DNA from: Burkholderiaceae bacterium
Lineage (GTDB): Bacteria; Pseudomonadota; Gammaproteobacteria; Burkholderiales; WYBJ01
NCBI GenBank assembly: GCA_011525945.1
Contig: WYBJ01000304.1
Location: forward strand, 1 to 52,747
DNA: 52,747 nucleotides
Direction: 5' to 3'
A model generated the notes under the pieces. The model saw only the letters and a program-made list of their open reading frames with translations, searched no databases and was not told the origin of the DNA. Below, one piece after another: positions 37,022-46,488 of this stretch. The stretch's first letter is position 1. Every line of letters starts with the position of its first letter. The translations under genes were made by a program, and so were the position numbers.

Positions 37022-38669
37022 AGACGTATTCCTTGAACGGTTCGATGCCGATGCGCCGCACGGTGTCGATGAAGCGTTCGGCATCGCTCGCCCGGCACGC
37101 CAGGTAGCAATCGATCAGGCGCTCCACCGCCGTGGCGACCTCATCGGCGCCGAACGCGGGCCCGATGACCTTACCGAGCGTGGCTCGGGGTCCCTGCGAG
37201 CCGCCGATCGATACCTGGTAGTGCTCGCTCCCGTGCTTGTCCACACCGAGGATGCCGATGTGACCGATGTGGTGGTGCCCGCACGAGTTCATGCAGCCCG
37301 AGATATTGAGGTCGAGCTCGCCGATATCGAACAGGTAGTCCAGGTCGTCGAAACGGCGCTGGATGTCCTGCGCGATCGGGATCGAGCGCGCGTTGGCGAG
37401 TGAGCAGAAGTCTCCCCCGGGACAGGCGATGATGTTGGTAAGCAGTCCGATGTTCGGCGTGGCGAGCCCCGCGGCGTGCGCCTCCCGCCATACAGCGTGC
37501 AGATCCGAGCGCTCGACGTTGGCCAACACCAGGTTTTGCTCGTGCGTGACGCGCAGCTCGCCGAAGCTGTAACGATCGGCGAGCGCGGCGATGGCTTCCA
37601 TCTGATCGGACGTAACGTCGCCCGGCGGGACTCCGATCCTTTTCAGCGATAGCGTGACGGCGGCATAGCCGGCCACGCGATGCGGGTGGACATTACGTTC
37701 GTACCAGAGGGCAAAGGCGCGCGATGTCGCCAACTGCCGCTCGAGCGTATCGCAGCGCGCGGGCAGCTCGCGATAGTCGGGCAGCGTGAAGCGAGCGCCG
37801 ACGCGTTCGATCTCCTGCGCGGTGAGCGTAGCCGGCCCATCCCTGCCGCACGCGGTCCAGTCCTGCTCGACCTCGTCGCGAAATGCGTCGATGCCGCGGT
37901 CCTTGAGCAGGATCTTGATGCGCGCCCGCCAGATGTTGTCGCGCCGGCCGTAGCGGTTGTACACGCGCAAGATGGCTTCGAGGTAGGTAAGCAGGTGCGG
38001 CCAGGGCAGGAACTCGCGAATGATCTGGCCGATGATCGGCGTGCGACCCAAACCCCCGCCGACCAGGACGCGAAATCCGATCGCGCCGCCGCGACCGCGC
38101 ACCGCCTGCAAGCCGACGTCGTGAATCTCAACCGCGGCGCGGTCCGCGGGCGAACCGCTTACGCCGATCTTGAACTTGCGCGGGAGGTAGGCGAACTCCG
38201 GGTGGAATGCGGACCATTGCCGCAGCAATTCGCACCAAACGAGCGGATCGACGATCTCGTCCGGGGCGACGCCGGCGAAATGATCCGCGGTAATGTTGCG
38301 AACGCAGTTGCCGCTGGTCTGGATGGCGTGCAGTTGCACGCTAGCGAGCTCCGCCAGGATGTCGGGCACTTGCTCCAGACGCGGCCAGTTGAGCTGCAGA
38401 TTGGTCCGCGTGCTGAAGTGACCATAGCCCCGATCGTACCTGCGGGCGACGTCGGCAAGCTTGCGCAGTTGCTCGCTGGCGAGCATTCCGTACGGCACGG
38501 CGATTCGAAGCATGGGCGCATATCTTTGAATGTACAGACCATTCTGTAGTCTCAGGGGGCGAAACTCATCCTCCGAGAGAAGGCCGGCGAGGAAGCGCTG
38601 GGTCTGGTCGCGAAACTGTGCGACCCGCTCGTCGAGCATGCGCTGGTCGATGGCATCGTAGCGGTACAT
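36966..38669 (-). CDS. cysI: Sirohaem sulfite reductase hemoprotein
   Basis: A 567-residue sulfite (or nitrite) reductase of the CysI type that carries sirohaem and a [4Fe-4S] cluster. The cluster ligands are Cys416 and Cys422 (CPGGDFC) and Cys459 and Cys463 (CMNSC, followed by GHHHIG). Early basic residues such as STRTNLQLNW bind sulfite. No flavoprotein CysJ is visible, which fits the ferredoxin-dependent or single-subunit type. It begins after an AT-rich region divergent from cysB; the ATG at 38669 was chosen over a longer frame. Confidence 0.93.
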   Translation of the reverse strand: MYRYDAIDQRMLDERVAQFRDQTQRFLAGLLSEDEFRPLRLQNGLYIQRYAPMLRIAVPYGMLASEQLRKLADVARRYDRGYGHFSTRTNLQLNWPRLEQVPDILAELASVQLHAIQTSGNCVRNITADHFAGVAPDEIVDPLVWCELLRQWSAFHPEFAYLPRKFKIGVSGSPADRAAVEIHDVGLQAVRGRGGAIGFRVLVGGGLGRTPIIGQIIREFLPWPHLLTYLEAILRVYNRYGRRDNIWRARIKILLKDRGIDAFRDEVEQDWTACGRDGPATLTAQEIERVGARFTLPDYRELPARCDTLERQLATSRAFALWYERNVHPHRVAGYAAVTLSLKRIGVPPGDVTSDQMEAIAALADRYSFGELRVTHEQNLVLANVERSDLHAVWREAHAAGLATPNIGLLTNIIACPGGDFCSLANARSIPIAQDIQRRFDDLDYLFDIGELDLNISGCMNSCGHHHIGHIGILGVDKHGSEHYQVSIGGSQGPRATLGKVIGPAFGADEVATAVERLIDCYLACRASDAERFIDTVRRIGIEPFKEYVYASPHPTPTRDPRALASA

Positions 38670-38774
38670 GCGAATGGCCCCTGGAAACAGTCCCGGCAGG
38701 ATAGTCGGCACTCTTTATATGTAAAACGAATTTGTTATTCTTTATTTAGAACTGAACGGCATTATGAGGTTGTG
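38670..38774. promoter_or_regulatory. AT-rich divergent control region of cysI and cysB
   Basis: About 105 bp between the two divergent genes with a strongly AT-rich stretch (38713-38752, words such as TTTATATGTAAAAC and TTGTTATTCTTTATTT) in otherwise GC-rich DNA. Several short inverted repeats (AAC-GAATTT-GTT, TTCT-TTATTT-AGAA) fit CysB-type binding sites, which are AT-rich and weakly conserved. Exact boxes are not assigned. Confidence 0.6.
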
Positions 38775-39716
38775 ATGAACCTGCAACAGCTTCGCTACGT
38801 GCGCGAAACGATTCGCGCCGGATTGAGCCTCACGACCGCGGCCGGGCGACTGCACACCTCGCAACCGGGCATATCGCGTCAAATCCGGCAATTGGAGGAC
38901 GAACTGGGGGTCGATTTCTTCGTCCGCCGCGGCAAACGCGTGATCGCGCTGACCGAACCGGGGCGGATCCTCGCCCAGATCGTCGAGCGGGCGTTGGAGG
39001 AAACGGAGAACCTGCGCCGCGCGGCCGCCGAGTTCCGCGACCCGGAAGCGGGCGGACTTACCATCGCGGTCACGCATACACAGGCGCGCTACGCGCTGCC
39101 GCGAGTCGTGGCCGAGTTCAAGCGACGCTACCCGCGCGTGCACCTGAGCCTGCTGCAGGGCAACCCGCCGCAGATTGCCGAGATGACGCTTGCCGGAACG
39201 GCCGACGTCGGCATCGCAACCGAGGCGCTGGCGAACTATCCGCGCCTGCTCGCCCTGCCGGGATACACCTGGCAGCACGCGCTGATCGTCCCGGCCGGTC
39301 ATCCCCTGACCGCGCAGGCGCGCGTGTCGCTGGAGTCGCTCGCGCGCTATCCCCTCATTACCTACGATGCCGCTTTCGCCGGGCGCACGCACATCGACGA
39401 GGCGTTTACCGCTCGCGGCCTGAAGCCCGACATCGTGCTGGCCGCGATCGATTCCGACGTGATCAAGACCTACGTCGAGTTGGGCTTGGGTGTGGGCATC
39501 ATTGCGGCCATGGCGTTCGATCCGCGGCGCGATGTCGACCTGCGCATGCTGGATGCGCGTCATCTATTCAGGACCAACACGACCCGCATCGCCTTGCTGC
39601 GCGGGCGGCGGCCGCGTCAATTCACTTATGCCTTCATCGCGCTGTTTGCGCCGAACCTTTCCGGCGCCGTGGTGGAGAAGGCGATGGTTGCAAGCACCGA
39701 TTCGTATGAACTGTGA
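38775..39716 (+). CDS. cysB: CysB-type LysR-family regulator
   Basis: A 313-residue LysR regulator with an N-terminal winged HTH (SLTTAAGRLHTSQPGISRQIRQLED) and an effector-binding domain with the CysB-like YPLITYDAAFAGRTHID region. It presumably senses O-acetylserine or sulfate-derived signals and controls the divergent sulfite-reductase operon, as CysB does in relatives. The ATG at 38775 is preceded by a GTG at 38772. Confidence 0.9.
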   Translation: MNLQQLRYVRETIRAGLSLTTAAGRLHTSQPGISRQIRQLEDELGVDFFVRRGKRVIALTEPGRILAQIVERALEETENLRRAAAEFRDPEAGGLTIAVTHTQARYALPRVVAEFKRRYPRVHLSLLQGNPPQIAEMTLAGTADVGIATEALANYPRLLALPGYTWQHALIVPAGHPLTAQARVSLESLARYPLITYDAAFAGRTHIDEAFTARGLKPDIVLAAIDSDVIKTYVELGLGVGIIAAMAFDPRRDVDLRMLDARHLFRTNTTRIALLRGRRPRQFTYAFIALFAPNLSGAVVEKAMVASTDSYEL

Positions 39717-39902
39717 GCGAACGGGCGCCCTCGCGCGCATAAAGAATTCGCCGTCGCTGTCGATATGGGTTCGAAGCGGCAACGAAGGGCTCAAGGTGCC
39801 GCGCCAGTCGCAAGCGGGAGCGTGATCCGAGATCCCCGCTTTCATTGTGTCCGTCGTCGCACGCGAAGCCGCAGCAATCTGCTGGCGTGCGGGAGGCTTT
39901 CC

Positions 39903-41297
39903 ATGCCCTCGGATGATCGACTGAGCGATGATCGCGCGACCACGCATCGCTCCGCACCGAGCGAACAGACCGGTCGGTACGCTCGCCTGATGCCGGGCTC
40001 GGCGCGGGCCAGAGGCGATTGGGCGGTCGCACAGGCGCTCCTCGATGAGGTCGTCCTGAGCCCAAATCCGCGCTCGAACGCCCTGCACGCCGAGCTCATG
40101 CCGAGCGATGGCTTCAGTGCGGATATCTATCTCGCCGCGTACTGTCCGTCGGGCAATCTCAACGTGCTACTCGGAGACTTCACCGGGCACGGGCTTGCGG
40201 CCGCGCTGGCCGCCGTGCCCACGGCGGAGATATTCCGTTCCATGACGGCGAAGGGCTTCGCGCCGCAACAAATCGTACAGGAGATGAACCGCAAGCTCGC
40301 CGCTCACCTGCCTACCGGTAAGTTCCTGGCCGCGGCCTTCATTCAGGTCAGCCGCAGCCTCGATCGGATTTGGGTGGTCAATTGCGGCATGCCGGATATC
40401 CTCGTGTTGGGCGGCAGCACCATCCGCGAGCGGTTGCGCTCCACCGGTCTGCCGCTGGGCATCCAGCGCGCGCTCGATCTGGCCGATTGCGTGCGTCTGG
40501 TGGACGTTGCGCCCGGCGAGCGGGTGCTGCTCGCGAGCGACGGCGTGCACGAAGCCATCGACGCGCATGGGGAGCAGTTCGGGCGCGCGCGGCTCGAATG
40601 CGCGGCCGTCGGCGCAGAGCGCAACACGGCCGCCGCGCTGCGAGTCAGCGCGGCACTGCGCGCGTTTCGTGCCGGCGAGCCGATTCCCGATGACGCCAGC
40701 CTGGTCGAAATCCGCGTGTCGCCCGAGCTGTTCGATGCGTACCGTGCGCCGGCTTGCGTTAGCGCCGACACCGTTGCGGCATCGGACCGGTGTGGGCAGT
40801 GGCGCATCGCGATCGACCTGCATGCGGACGCGTTGCGCGTGAGCGACCCGGTGCCCATGCTGGTATCGCAACTACAGCAGATCCCCGGCCTCGAAAAACA
40901 CCGTTCGGCCCTCTACACGGTGTTCTCGGAACTGTATTCGAACGCGCTCGAGCACGGGGTGTTGCGGCTGAGCTCGAAACTCAAGGCGTTGCCCGACGGC
41001 TTCGAGCACTACGTCGAGGCTCGCGAGCGCCAGCTTGCATCGCTGTCGGCCGGCTGGGTTAGCATGAGCGCGGTGTGCGCACAATGGCGCGGCGGCGGCG
41101 AGCTCGTGATTCGGGTCGAGGATAGCGGCGAGGGGTTCGATTGGCGCGCGCTGCCGCGAAAGCCGCCGCACGCGGGCGCGCACGGGCGTGGGCTGAATCT
41201 GGTCCGTGGCCTGTGTCGCACGCTCGAATTCGAGAACGATGGTCGCTGCGCCTGTGCGACCTACGCCTGGGGTCGGCCCGGCCAGTTTGCGAGCTGA
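39903..41297 (+). CDS. SpoIIE-type PP2C phosphatase fused to a HATPase domain, no receiver
   Basis: A 464-residue signalling protein. The first half is a SpoIIE-like PP2C phosphatase (LLGDFTGHGLAAALAAV, LASDGVHEAI, and DDASLVEIRV). The second is an anti-sigma-factor-type HATPase kinase (FSELYSNALEHGV N-box, VEDSGEGFDW, GRGLNLVRGL). Related Pseudomonas and beta proteins usually begin with a response-regulator receiver; here it is missing. The ATG at 39903 gives only about 45 extra residues before the phosphatase. It likely works in a partner-switching pathway, but no anti-anti-sigma gene is adjacent. Confidence 0.88.
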   Translation: MPSDDRLSDDRATTHRSAPSEQTGRYARLMPGSARARGDWAVAQALLDEVVLSPNPRSNALHAELMPSDGFSADIYLAAYCPSGNLNVLLGDFTGHGLAAALAAVPTAEIFRSMTAKGFAPQQIVQEMNRKLAAHLPTGKFLAAAFIQVSRSLDRIWVVNCGMPDILVLGGSTIRERLRSTGLPLGIQRALDLADCVRLVDVAPGERVLLASDGVHEAIDAHGEQFGRARLECAAVGAERNTAAALRVSAALRAFRAGEPIPDDASLVEIRVSPELFDAYRAPACVSADTVAASDRCGQWRIAIDLHADALRVSDPVPMLVSQLQQIPGLEKHRSALYTVFSELYSNALEHGVLRLSSKLKALPDGFEHYVEARERQLASLSAGWVSMSAVCAQWRGGGELVIRVEDSGEGFDWRALPRKPPHAGAHGRGLNLVRGLCRTLEFENDGRCACATYAWGRPGQFAS

Positions 41298-41316
41298 AGC
41301 CGATCCCAAGCTCGCG

Positions 41317-42228
41317 TCAGCGGGCAGGCGCCGCACCGACCACGGCGTCGGTCAGGAGCTCCCCGGTCATGCCGTCCTCGCCTGGCGTACGCACGTTGCG
41401 CTCGGCCACTTCGAGCAGTTCGTGGCGCAGCGCGAGCTTGCGAGAAATCGCCTGCGCGCGCTCGATGAGCTCGTACTGCGGTGGGTCGCGCTTGTCGGGC
41501 GTGGCGATCACGATCTTGTTGCCCGAGCCGATCACGTCGACCACCAGCAGGCCGTCGAAAACGCTGCGGTAGGTCTTGATCATCGAATCGTACAAACGAT
41601 TCACCTGCCGGCCCCAGACATTGCCGATCACCGCACCGTGTGGCGCCACGATCTCCCGCACCGCGGTCAGGAACTCGCGCGTGGTGAGGTGCGGCGGAAC
41701 GCTGTCGGTGCCGAATCCGTCGAGAAATATCAGATCGTAGCGTCGAGTCGCCTGCTCGATGAAGCGGCGGCCGTCCTCGACGTATGCGCGCATGCGCTCG
41801 TCCTCGTGGAAGCCGAAATGGCTTTTGGCGACGGCCACCACGTCCGGATCGATGTCCACCACGTCGATCGTCATCTGCGGAAAGCGCTTGCGCAGAAAGC
41901 TCGGGATCGTTCCCCCGCCGAGGCCGACGACCAGCGCGCTGCGGGGCTCGTCGACGAGCAGAAACGCAACCGGGATCATCACGCGCGCATAGGGTAGCTC
42001 GAGGTGATCGGGATCGCCGAGCTTGACCACGCTTTGGCGCGCGCCGAAGCGGCCGAAGCGCAAGATGCGCAATCCCTCGTCGTCCTCGCTCACGACGATG
42101 GGGTTGAAGCTCGATTTCTGCTCCAGGATGATGCGCTCGGCCGCAAGCGCCGCACCGACGGCGAACACCAGCCACGCCGCCAGCAGCGCAACGAGCCATG
42201 GCCTTGCACGCACGCTCGACATTCTCAT
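41317..42228 (-). CDS. Spermidine-synthase-like protein with N-terminal signal
   Basis: A 303-residue protein with a hydrophobic N-terminal segment (WLVALLAAWLVFAVGAALAA) followed by a Rossmann SAM/dcSAM-binding domain of the spermidine synthase fold (VVGLGGGTIPSFLRKRFP, VDIDPDVVAVA, YDLIFLDGFG). The signal segment suggests export or membrane anchoring, which would be incompatible with ordinary cytosolic SpeE function. Catalytic role unproven. Confidence 0.82.
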   Translation of the reverse strand: MRMSSVRARPWLVALLAAWLVFAVGAALAAERIILEQKSSFNPIVVSEDDEGLRILRFGRFGARQSVVKLGDPDHLELPYARVMIPVAFLLVDEPRSALVVGLGGGTIPSFLRKRFPQMTIDVVDIDPDVVAVAKSHFGFHEDERMRAYVEDGRRFIEQATRRYDLIFLDGFGTDSVPPHLTTREFLTAVREIVAPHGAVIGNVWGRQVNRLYDSMIKTYRSVFDGLLVVDVIGSGNKIVIATPDKRDPPQYELIERAQAISRKLALRHELLEVAERNVRTPGEDGMTGELLTDAVVGAAPAR

Positions 42229-42249
42229 TGTGCGTCGGATTGTACCGGC

Positions 42250-43839
42250 TCAGCCGATCTCGAAGCGCTGGTCGTCGTCCTGCGCCATCTGCGCGGCGAG
42301 ATCGATCTCCCACGACAGATATGCGCGCATCGCTTCTTCCACGCCGCCCGCCTGTTCGCGAGCGCGCAGGCGGATGTCGTCCGCGGCGGTCGCCATGCGG
42401 GTGGCGCCCTGTTCGAGCGCATACCCCGCTTTGCGCCAGGCCGCGGTCCCGCCTTCGAGCGCGAGCGCCGGCCTGATCGCGCTCGCGTCGGCTGCGGCAA
42501 GTCGCGCCAGCGTACCGTCGGCCGACGTGAACACCACCGGCCCGGTCGATGGCAACTGCGCCACGATCTGTGCGAGGCGCGAACGCAGGCCGAACCATGC
42601 ACCCGGGATGTGTCCGTCGCGATAGTCGCGGCTCCAGTCCACGTCTACGATGCTGACGCCGCCCGCCTGCATGCGCGCGCGTAACGCGGCCGCATCGATG
42701 GTCGATACGGCTGTGCCCTCCAAGCCCAGGACCCGCGGCATCCAGGCGCCGGTCGCGTCGCCGACCGCGCGCATGTCGACCGTCATCGCGGCTGCGTCCC
42801 AGCCCATCTGCTTCATCCAATGCGCCGTCAGCATCGCGCGCACGCCGTCGTCGTCGACGAGCACGACGCGTGCGCCCCAGGTGGTCGCGTGGCGATCCGT
42901 CTCCTGTACGAGCTGACCACCGGGGACATTCTTCATGCCGGCGATATGGCCTGCGGCGTACTCGTCCGGATCGCGCACGTCGAATACGTACAGCGTGCGG
43001 GTAGCGGCTTCAGCCCGCCAGCGCTCGAGAGCGTCGACATCGACGCGTGCAATGCCGAAGCGCGCGGCGATCCGATCCGCCGCCGCTCGTGCGATGGCAT
43101 GACCGCGCCGAGATACGGCAGGCGGGCGCGCAGTCGCACCTTTCAACACCTCGTAGCCCGCCAGATGCCAGGCCTGGGTACCGTTTTTCAGCGAAACGAC
43201 CTTGTTGGGTACGCCCGCATTGATGAGGGATTGCGCGCCAATGATGCTGCGCGTACGCCCGCCGCAGTTGACGATTACCGTGGTGCTCGGGGAGGGCACG
43301 AGGTCGGCGAATCGGTAGACGAGCTCCGCGCCGGGAACGCTGATCGCCGTCGGAATGCTGTTGTCGTGGAATTCCTCGTAGCTGCGGCTGTCGAATAGCG
43401 CGATGTCGGCCTTCGCATCGATCAGCGCTTTCAGCGCCTCGGCCGTGATCCACGGCGTGCCCGAGCGGTGCTCGATCACTTCGGCGAATGCCTTGCTCGG
43501 CACGTGCACGCCGCTGTATATGCGGTACCCGGCCGCTTCCCATGCTGCGATGCCGCCTGTCAGCACCGACACATCGGTGTAGCCGAACGCCGCCATGCGC
43601 CGGGCGGCGCGCTCGGCGAGTCCCTCACCGTCGTCGCACCACACCACCCGCACGCAGCGTCGCGGCACGCAGGCATCGAGCAGCAGTTCCAGTCGGCTCA
43701 GTGGCAGGCACGCCGCCATCAGGAGATGACGCGCGTCGAATGCAACCTCGTCGCGTGCATCCAAGAGTGCGATCTCGCCGCCGTCGTGCAGGGCCGCTTT
43801 GAGCTGCGCTGCGTCGATCGTACCGAATGGCTGTGTCAT
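42250..43839 (-). CDS. Four-domain rhodanese-like protein
   Basis: A 529-residue cytoplasmic protein made of four tandem rhodanese domains. The first two carry a candidate active-site Cys: Cys68 (VVWCDDGEG) and Cys192 (IVNCGGRTRSI). In the third the loop reads VLVDDDGVRA, and in the fourth VVFTSADGTLA, so both lack Cys and are probably structural or regulatory. It ends with a helical tail ending SWEIDLAAQMAQ. Sulfur transfer is likely; the acceptor is unknown. The ATG at 43839 follows GGAGGAAAT. Confidence 0.93.
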   Translation of the reverse strand: MTQPFGTIDAAQLKAALHDGGEIALLDARDEVAFDARHLLMAACLPLSRLELLLDACVPRRCVRVVWCDDGEGLAERAARRMAAFGYTDVSVLTGGIAAWEAAGYRIYSGVHVPSKAFAEVIEHRSGTPWITAEALKALIDAKADIALFDSRSYEEFHDNSIPTAISVPGAELVYRFADLVPSPSTTVIVNCGGRTRSIIGAQSLINAGVPNKVVSLKNGTQAWHLAGYEVLKGATARPPAVSRRGHAIARAAADRIAARFGIARVDVDALERWRAEAATRTLYVFDVRDPDEYAAGHIAGMKNVPGGQLVQETDRHATTWGARVVLVDDDGVRAMLTAHWMKQMGWDAAAMTVDMRAVGDATGAWMPRVLGLEGTAVSTIDAAALRARMQAGGVSIVDVDWSRDYRDGHIPGAWFGLRSRLAQIVAQLPSTGPVVFTSADGTLARLAAADASAIRPALALEGGTAAWRKAGYALEQGATRMATAADDIRLRAREQAGGVEEAMRAYLSWEIDLAAQMAQDDDQRFEIG

Positions 43840-43914
43840 GCTGGATTTCCTCCACAAAGTAGCGTGCGACCGGCTACGCAAAGCGGACGCGCAATCGATG
43901 GCGAAGCGTTGCAT

Positions 43915-46272
43915 CTAGCGGCGGAAGAGCCCTTCGAGGCCGCGCTTGAGCGCATCTTCGAGACTGCGCCTCGATTCGTGCTTCTGCGAGCTGCCGGTAA
44001 TGCGTTGCTGGATCTCATCCTGCAGCTTCTTCTGCGCGAGCGAGGCGGCCACACCGGCGAAATCGATCGACCACTGCGGTGAGCTCAGAGCGCCCGTAAG
44101 CTGCACGGGAACCGTGATACCCGCCACCTCGTCGATGTCACGTCCGCCCTGACCTTTACTGGTCGCGACCAGAGTCGCCTTCAGCAGGTAGTCCAGGCGC
44201 TCTTCGCCGATATCGATGTCACCGGCCCCTTCGAGGCGCAGCAGCGGCGACTTGAGCAGCAGATCGTCGTTGTGCGCGACGCCGTTGGTGAGCTTGAAGC
44301 TCGCCTTGAGCTCGGTGAAATCGGTTTTCTCGCTCTTGTTCGAGCTTCGCACCGATTTTCCTCTGAGCTCGTCGAGCTTCGAGCGTACGGAGCGGATGGC
44401 GCCGGCGATGTCGATGCCCTTGACCGAGCCGTCGGAGAGGTTCACCGACGCAGTGCCGTTCAGCGCCTTCTTCAGCGCTTGTACGGTGGCACCGCGAGCG
44501 CTCAGATCGGCGCGCACCGTCCCCCTGCCTTCGAGGGTATCGATCTGTGCCGCATCGCGCAGCAGCGGGCCGACCGCGACGCCGGTCAACGTCTGGCGCA
44601 GCGCAAACACAGGCGCCTTTGCCGCTTGCACGGATAGCGACCCGGCCAGCGTTCCCTGATAGAGGCGCGCGGAGAGGGGCGCAACTTCGAGCCGGCCGTT
44701 GCTCGCCTTGATGGTCGCGCGCACGTCCTCGCTCCTGACGTTATGCGCGATCAGCTTGCCGATGCGGACTTTGCCCGCTGCGTCCAAACCTTTGAGCGCC
44801 GAGAGATCGATTGCATCGCCGCCGGCATCGCTGGCGCTTTGCGCGTGTTTCGCAGCCGGCGCCGGGGCCGCAGGTGCCGGGCCGGCCGATGCGGGGGTTG
44901 CGGGCGATGGGCCCGGCGAGGACGGATCGCCAGCACCCGCGGACGCTTGCCTTGGGGACGAGTGCCCAAGCAGCCGGTCGACGTCGAGTTGATCGGCCGC
45001 GAGATCGAAGGTGAACGCAAGCGGTGAGAACCGCGTCACGACCACGTGGCCCTGTACGTTCGATTGATCGACTGTGCCCGAAAAATTCATCGCCGCGGTT
45101 TTCTTGTCGAGATTTGCGCTGAGCGTGCCGCGCAATTGCGCCGTGTAGGCGCGCCCGGCGCCCTGCAGCGCGATGTCGGCAGCGAGCGGTTCGGCTTTGA
45201 CCGCACTGTAGGCACCGCTGAGACGGTCCAGCGTGATCTTGGCGATAAGCTTGCCATCCGCATCGCTCGAACTCGCATCCAACGCGATCTTTCCGCCTTC
45301 GACCTTGTCTCGGGTAAGCGCGAGCTTGGGCGCGTCGAGCTTCAAATCGAAGTTGCCGCTCGGGCGCTTCCCGCTCGCGCGCGCCGCGAGCGCGCTTGCG
45401 ACGTACTCACCGGTGTCCATGCGCACTTCGAGACTGCCTTTGACGTGTGCATCGAGCGCGGTGATGTCGCCATAGTCGCCCTTGGCGGAGAGATCGAGCT
45501 TGTCGAGCCCATAGACTTGCCGTGCCAGGTCGAACGAGAGTTTGGTCTTGAGGCGCGTCGCGATCCGTGCCTTGTCTTTGTTCGAGGCGATGGTCGCGCT
45601 GAGCTCGACCGGCGTGGCAATGCCGCTGGCAATGCGTCCGGTTTCGAGATCGAGGTTCGAGAAGCGGTACTGCGCGCCGGTTGCCTGGTCGGAGAAGGTC
45701 ACGTCCGCCCGGGAGATCTCGACGCGGGCGATGTCGACGCGGACGGCCGCGGCGGAATCGGCGGCGCCCGATCCTGCGCTGCCCGATTCCGGAGCGCCGG
45801 ATTTCGGCGCACTTGCGCCCGGTGCAGCCGATTTCTCGGGCGTTTTCGCACCGGACTGCACGCTTGCGGAATCTCCGCCCAAGAGATCGTCGAAATTCAT
45901 GCGCCCCGAGCGATCGCGCACGACGGTAAGGTGCAAACCCTGCAAGTCGATCGCATCGACCACCACTTGCTTCGAGAGCAGGGGCCAGAACTTCACCGCG
46001 ACGAACGCGGATTCGATGTTGGCAAACGGCTTGCTGCTATTCGGCTCCGATAGCGAAGCTCTTCCGAGCTTTGCACCGATCACCGGAAACAACGAAAGGG
46101 CGATATCGCCCTCGAGTACGAGCGAACGCCCGGTGTTGTGCTTGACCAATTCGACGATCCTCGCCTTGTGGTCGTTCGGGTCGAATGTCGCCGCGACGAA
46201 GCCGACGACCGCGATTACGACACCGACGAGCGCCGCCAAAACGATGAAAAGCCACTTGATAGCTCGACTCAA
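43915..46272 (-). CDS. AsmA-family protein
   Basis: A protein of about 785 residues with one N-terminal membrane helix (AIKWLFIVLAALVGVVIAVV) and the AsmA-type beta-rich periplasmic body (DPNDHKARIVELVKHNTGRSL, AIDLQGLHLTVVRDRSGRMN). The C-terminal AsmA domain contains LEGRGTVRADLSARG. Members span the periplasm and are linked to outer-membrane lipid transport. The start is a TTG at 46272 with ribosome site AAGGAG 7 nt before it; an in-frame ATG at 46329 has none and would add a non-homologous stretch. Confidence 0.93.
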   Translation of the reverse strand: MSRAIKWLFIVLAALVGVVIAVVGFVAATFDPNDHKARIVELVKHNTGRSLVLEGDIALSLFPVIGAKLGRASLSEPNSSKPFANIESAFVAVKFWPLLSKQVVVDAIDLQGLHLTVVRDRSGRMNFDDLLGGDSASVQSGAKTPEKSAAPGASAPKSGAPESGSAGSGAADSAAAVRVDIARVEISRADVTFSDQATGAQYRFSNLDLETGRIASGIATPVELSATIASNKDKARIATRLKTKLSFDLARQVYGLDKLDLSAKGDYGDITALDAHVKGSLEVRMDTGEYVASALAARASGKRPSGNFDLKLDAPKLALTRDKVEGGKIALDASSSDADGKLIAKITLDRLSGAYSAVKAEPLAADIALQGAGRAYTAQLRGTLSANLDKKTAAMNFSGTVDQSNVQGHVVVTRFSPLAFTFDLAADQLDVDRLLGHSSPRQASAGAGDPSSPGPSPATPASAGPAPAAPAPAAKHAQSASDAGGDAIDLSALKGLDAAGKVRIGKLIAHNVRSEDVRATIKASNGRLEVAPLSARLYQGTLAGSLSVQAAKAPVFALRQTLTGVAVGPLLRDAAQIDTLEGRGTVRADLSARGATVQALKKALNGTASVNLSDGSVKGIDIAGAIRSVRSKLDELRGKSVRSSNKSEKTDFTELKASFKLTNGVAHNDDLLLKSPLLRLEGAGDIDIGEERLDYLLKATLVATSKGQGGRDIDEVAGITVPVQLTGALSSPQWSIDFAGVAASLAQKKLQDEIQQRITGSSQKHESRRSLEDALKRGLEGLFRR

Positions 46273-46488
46273 ATCTACGTCTCCTTGCTTGCGATGTGCG
46301 AGCCCCGTTCCCGCCCTCGGGATCGGCATTGCTCGGGTTTGAAAGGGGCGAGCGAAATACGTGAAGAGGCGTACACCGTTCACATACTTCGCCGTGCAGT
46401 CGATCGCCTCCAGGGTGTCGGTATACAAGCGCAGCGCATGACTCGCCTCAAGGGTACGCCTCTTCGGCCTGCTGTGGCGCGCCACCGG
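46273..46488. other. Intergenic boundary between AsmA and the defence-type operon
   Basis: About 215 bp between the AsmA gene and the last gene of the defence-type operon. No gene or strong terminator was identified; it contains the AsmA ribosome site at 46281-46286. Confidence 0.4.
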
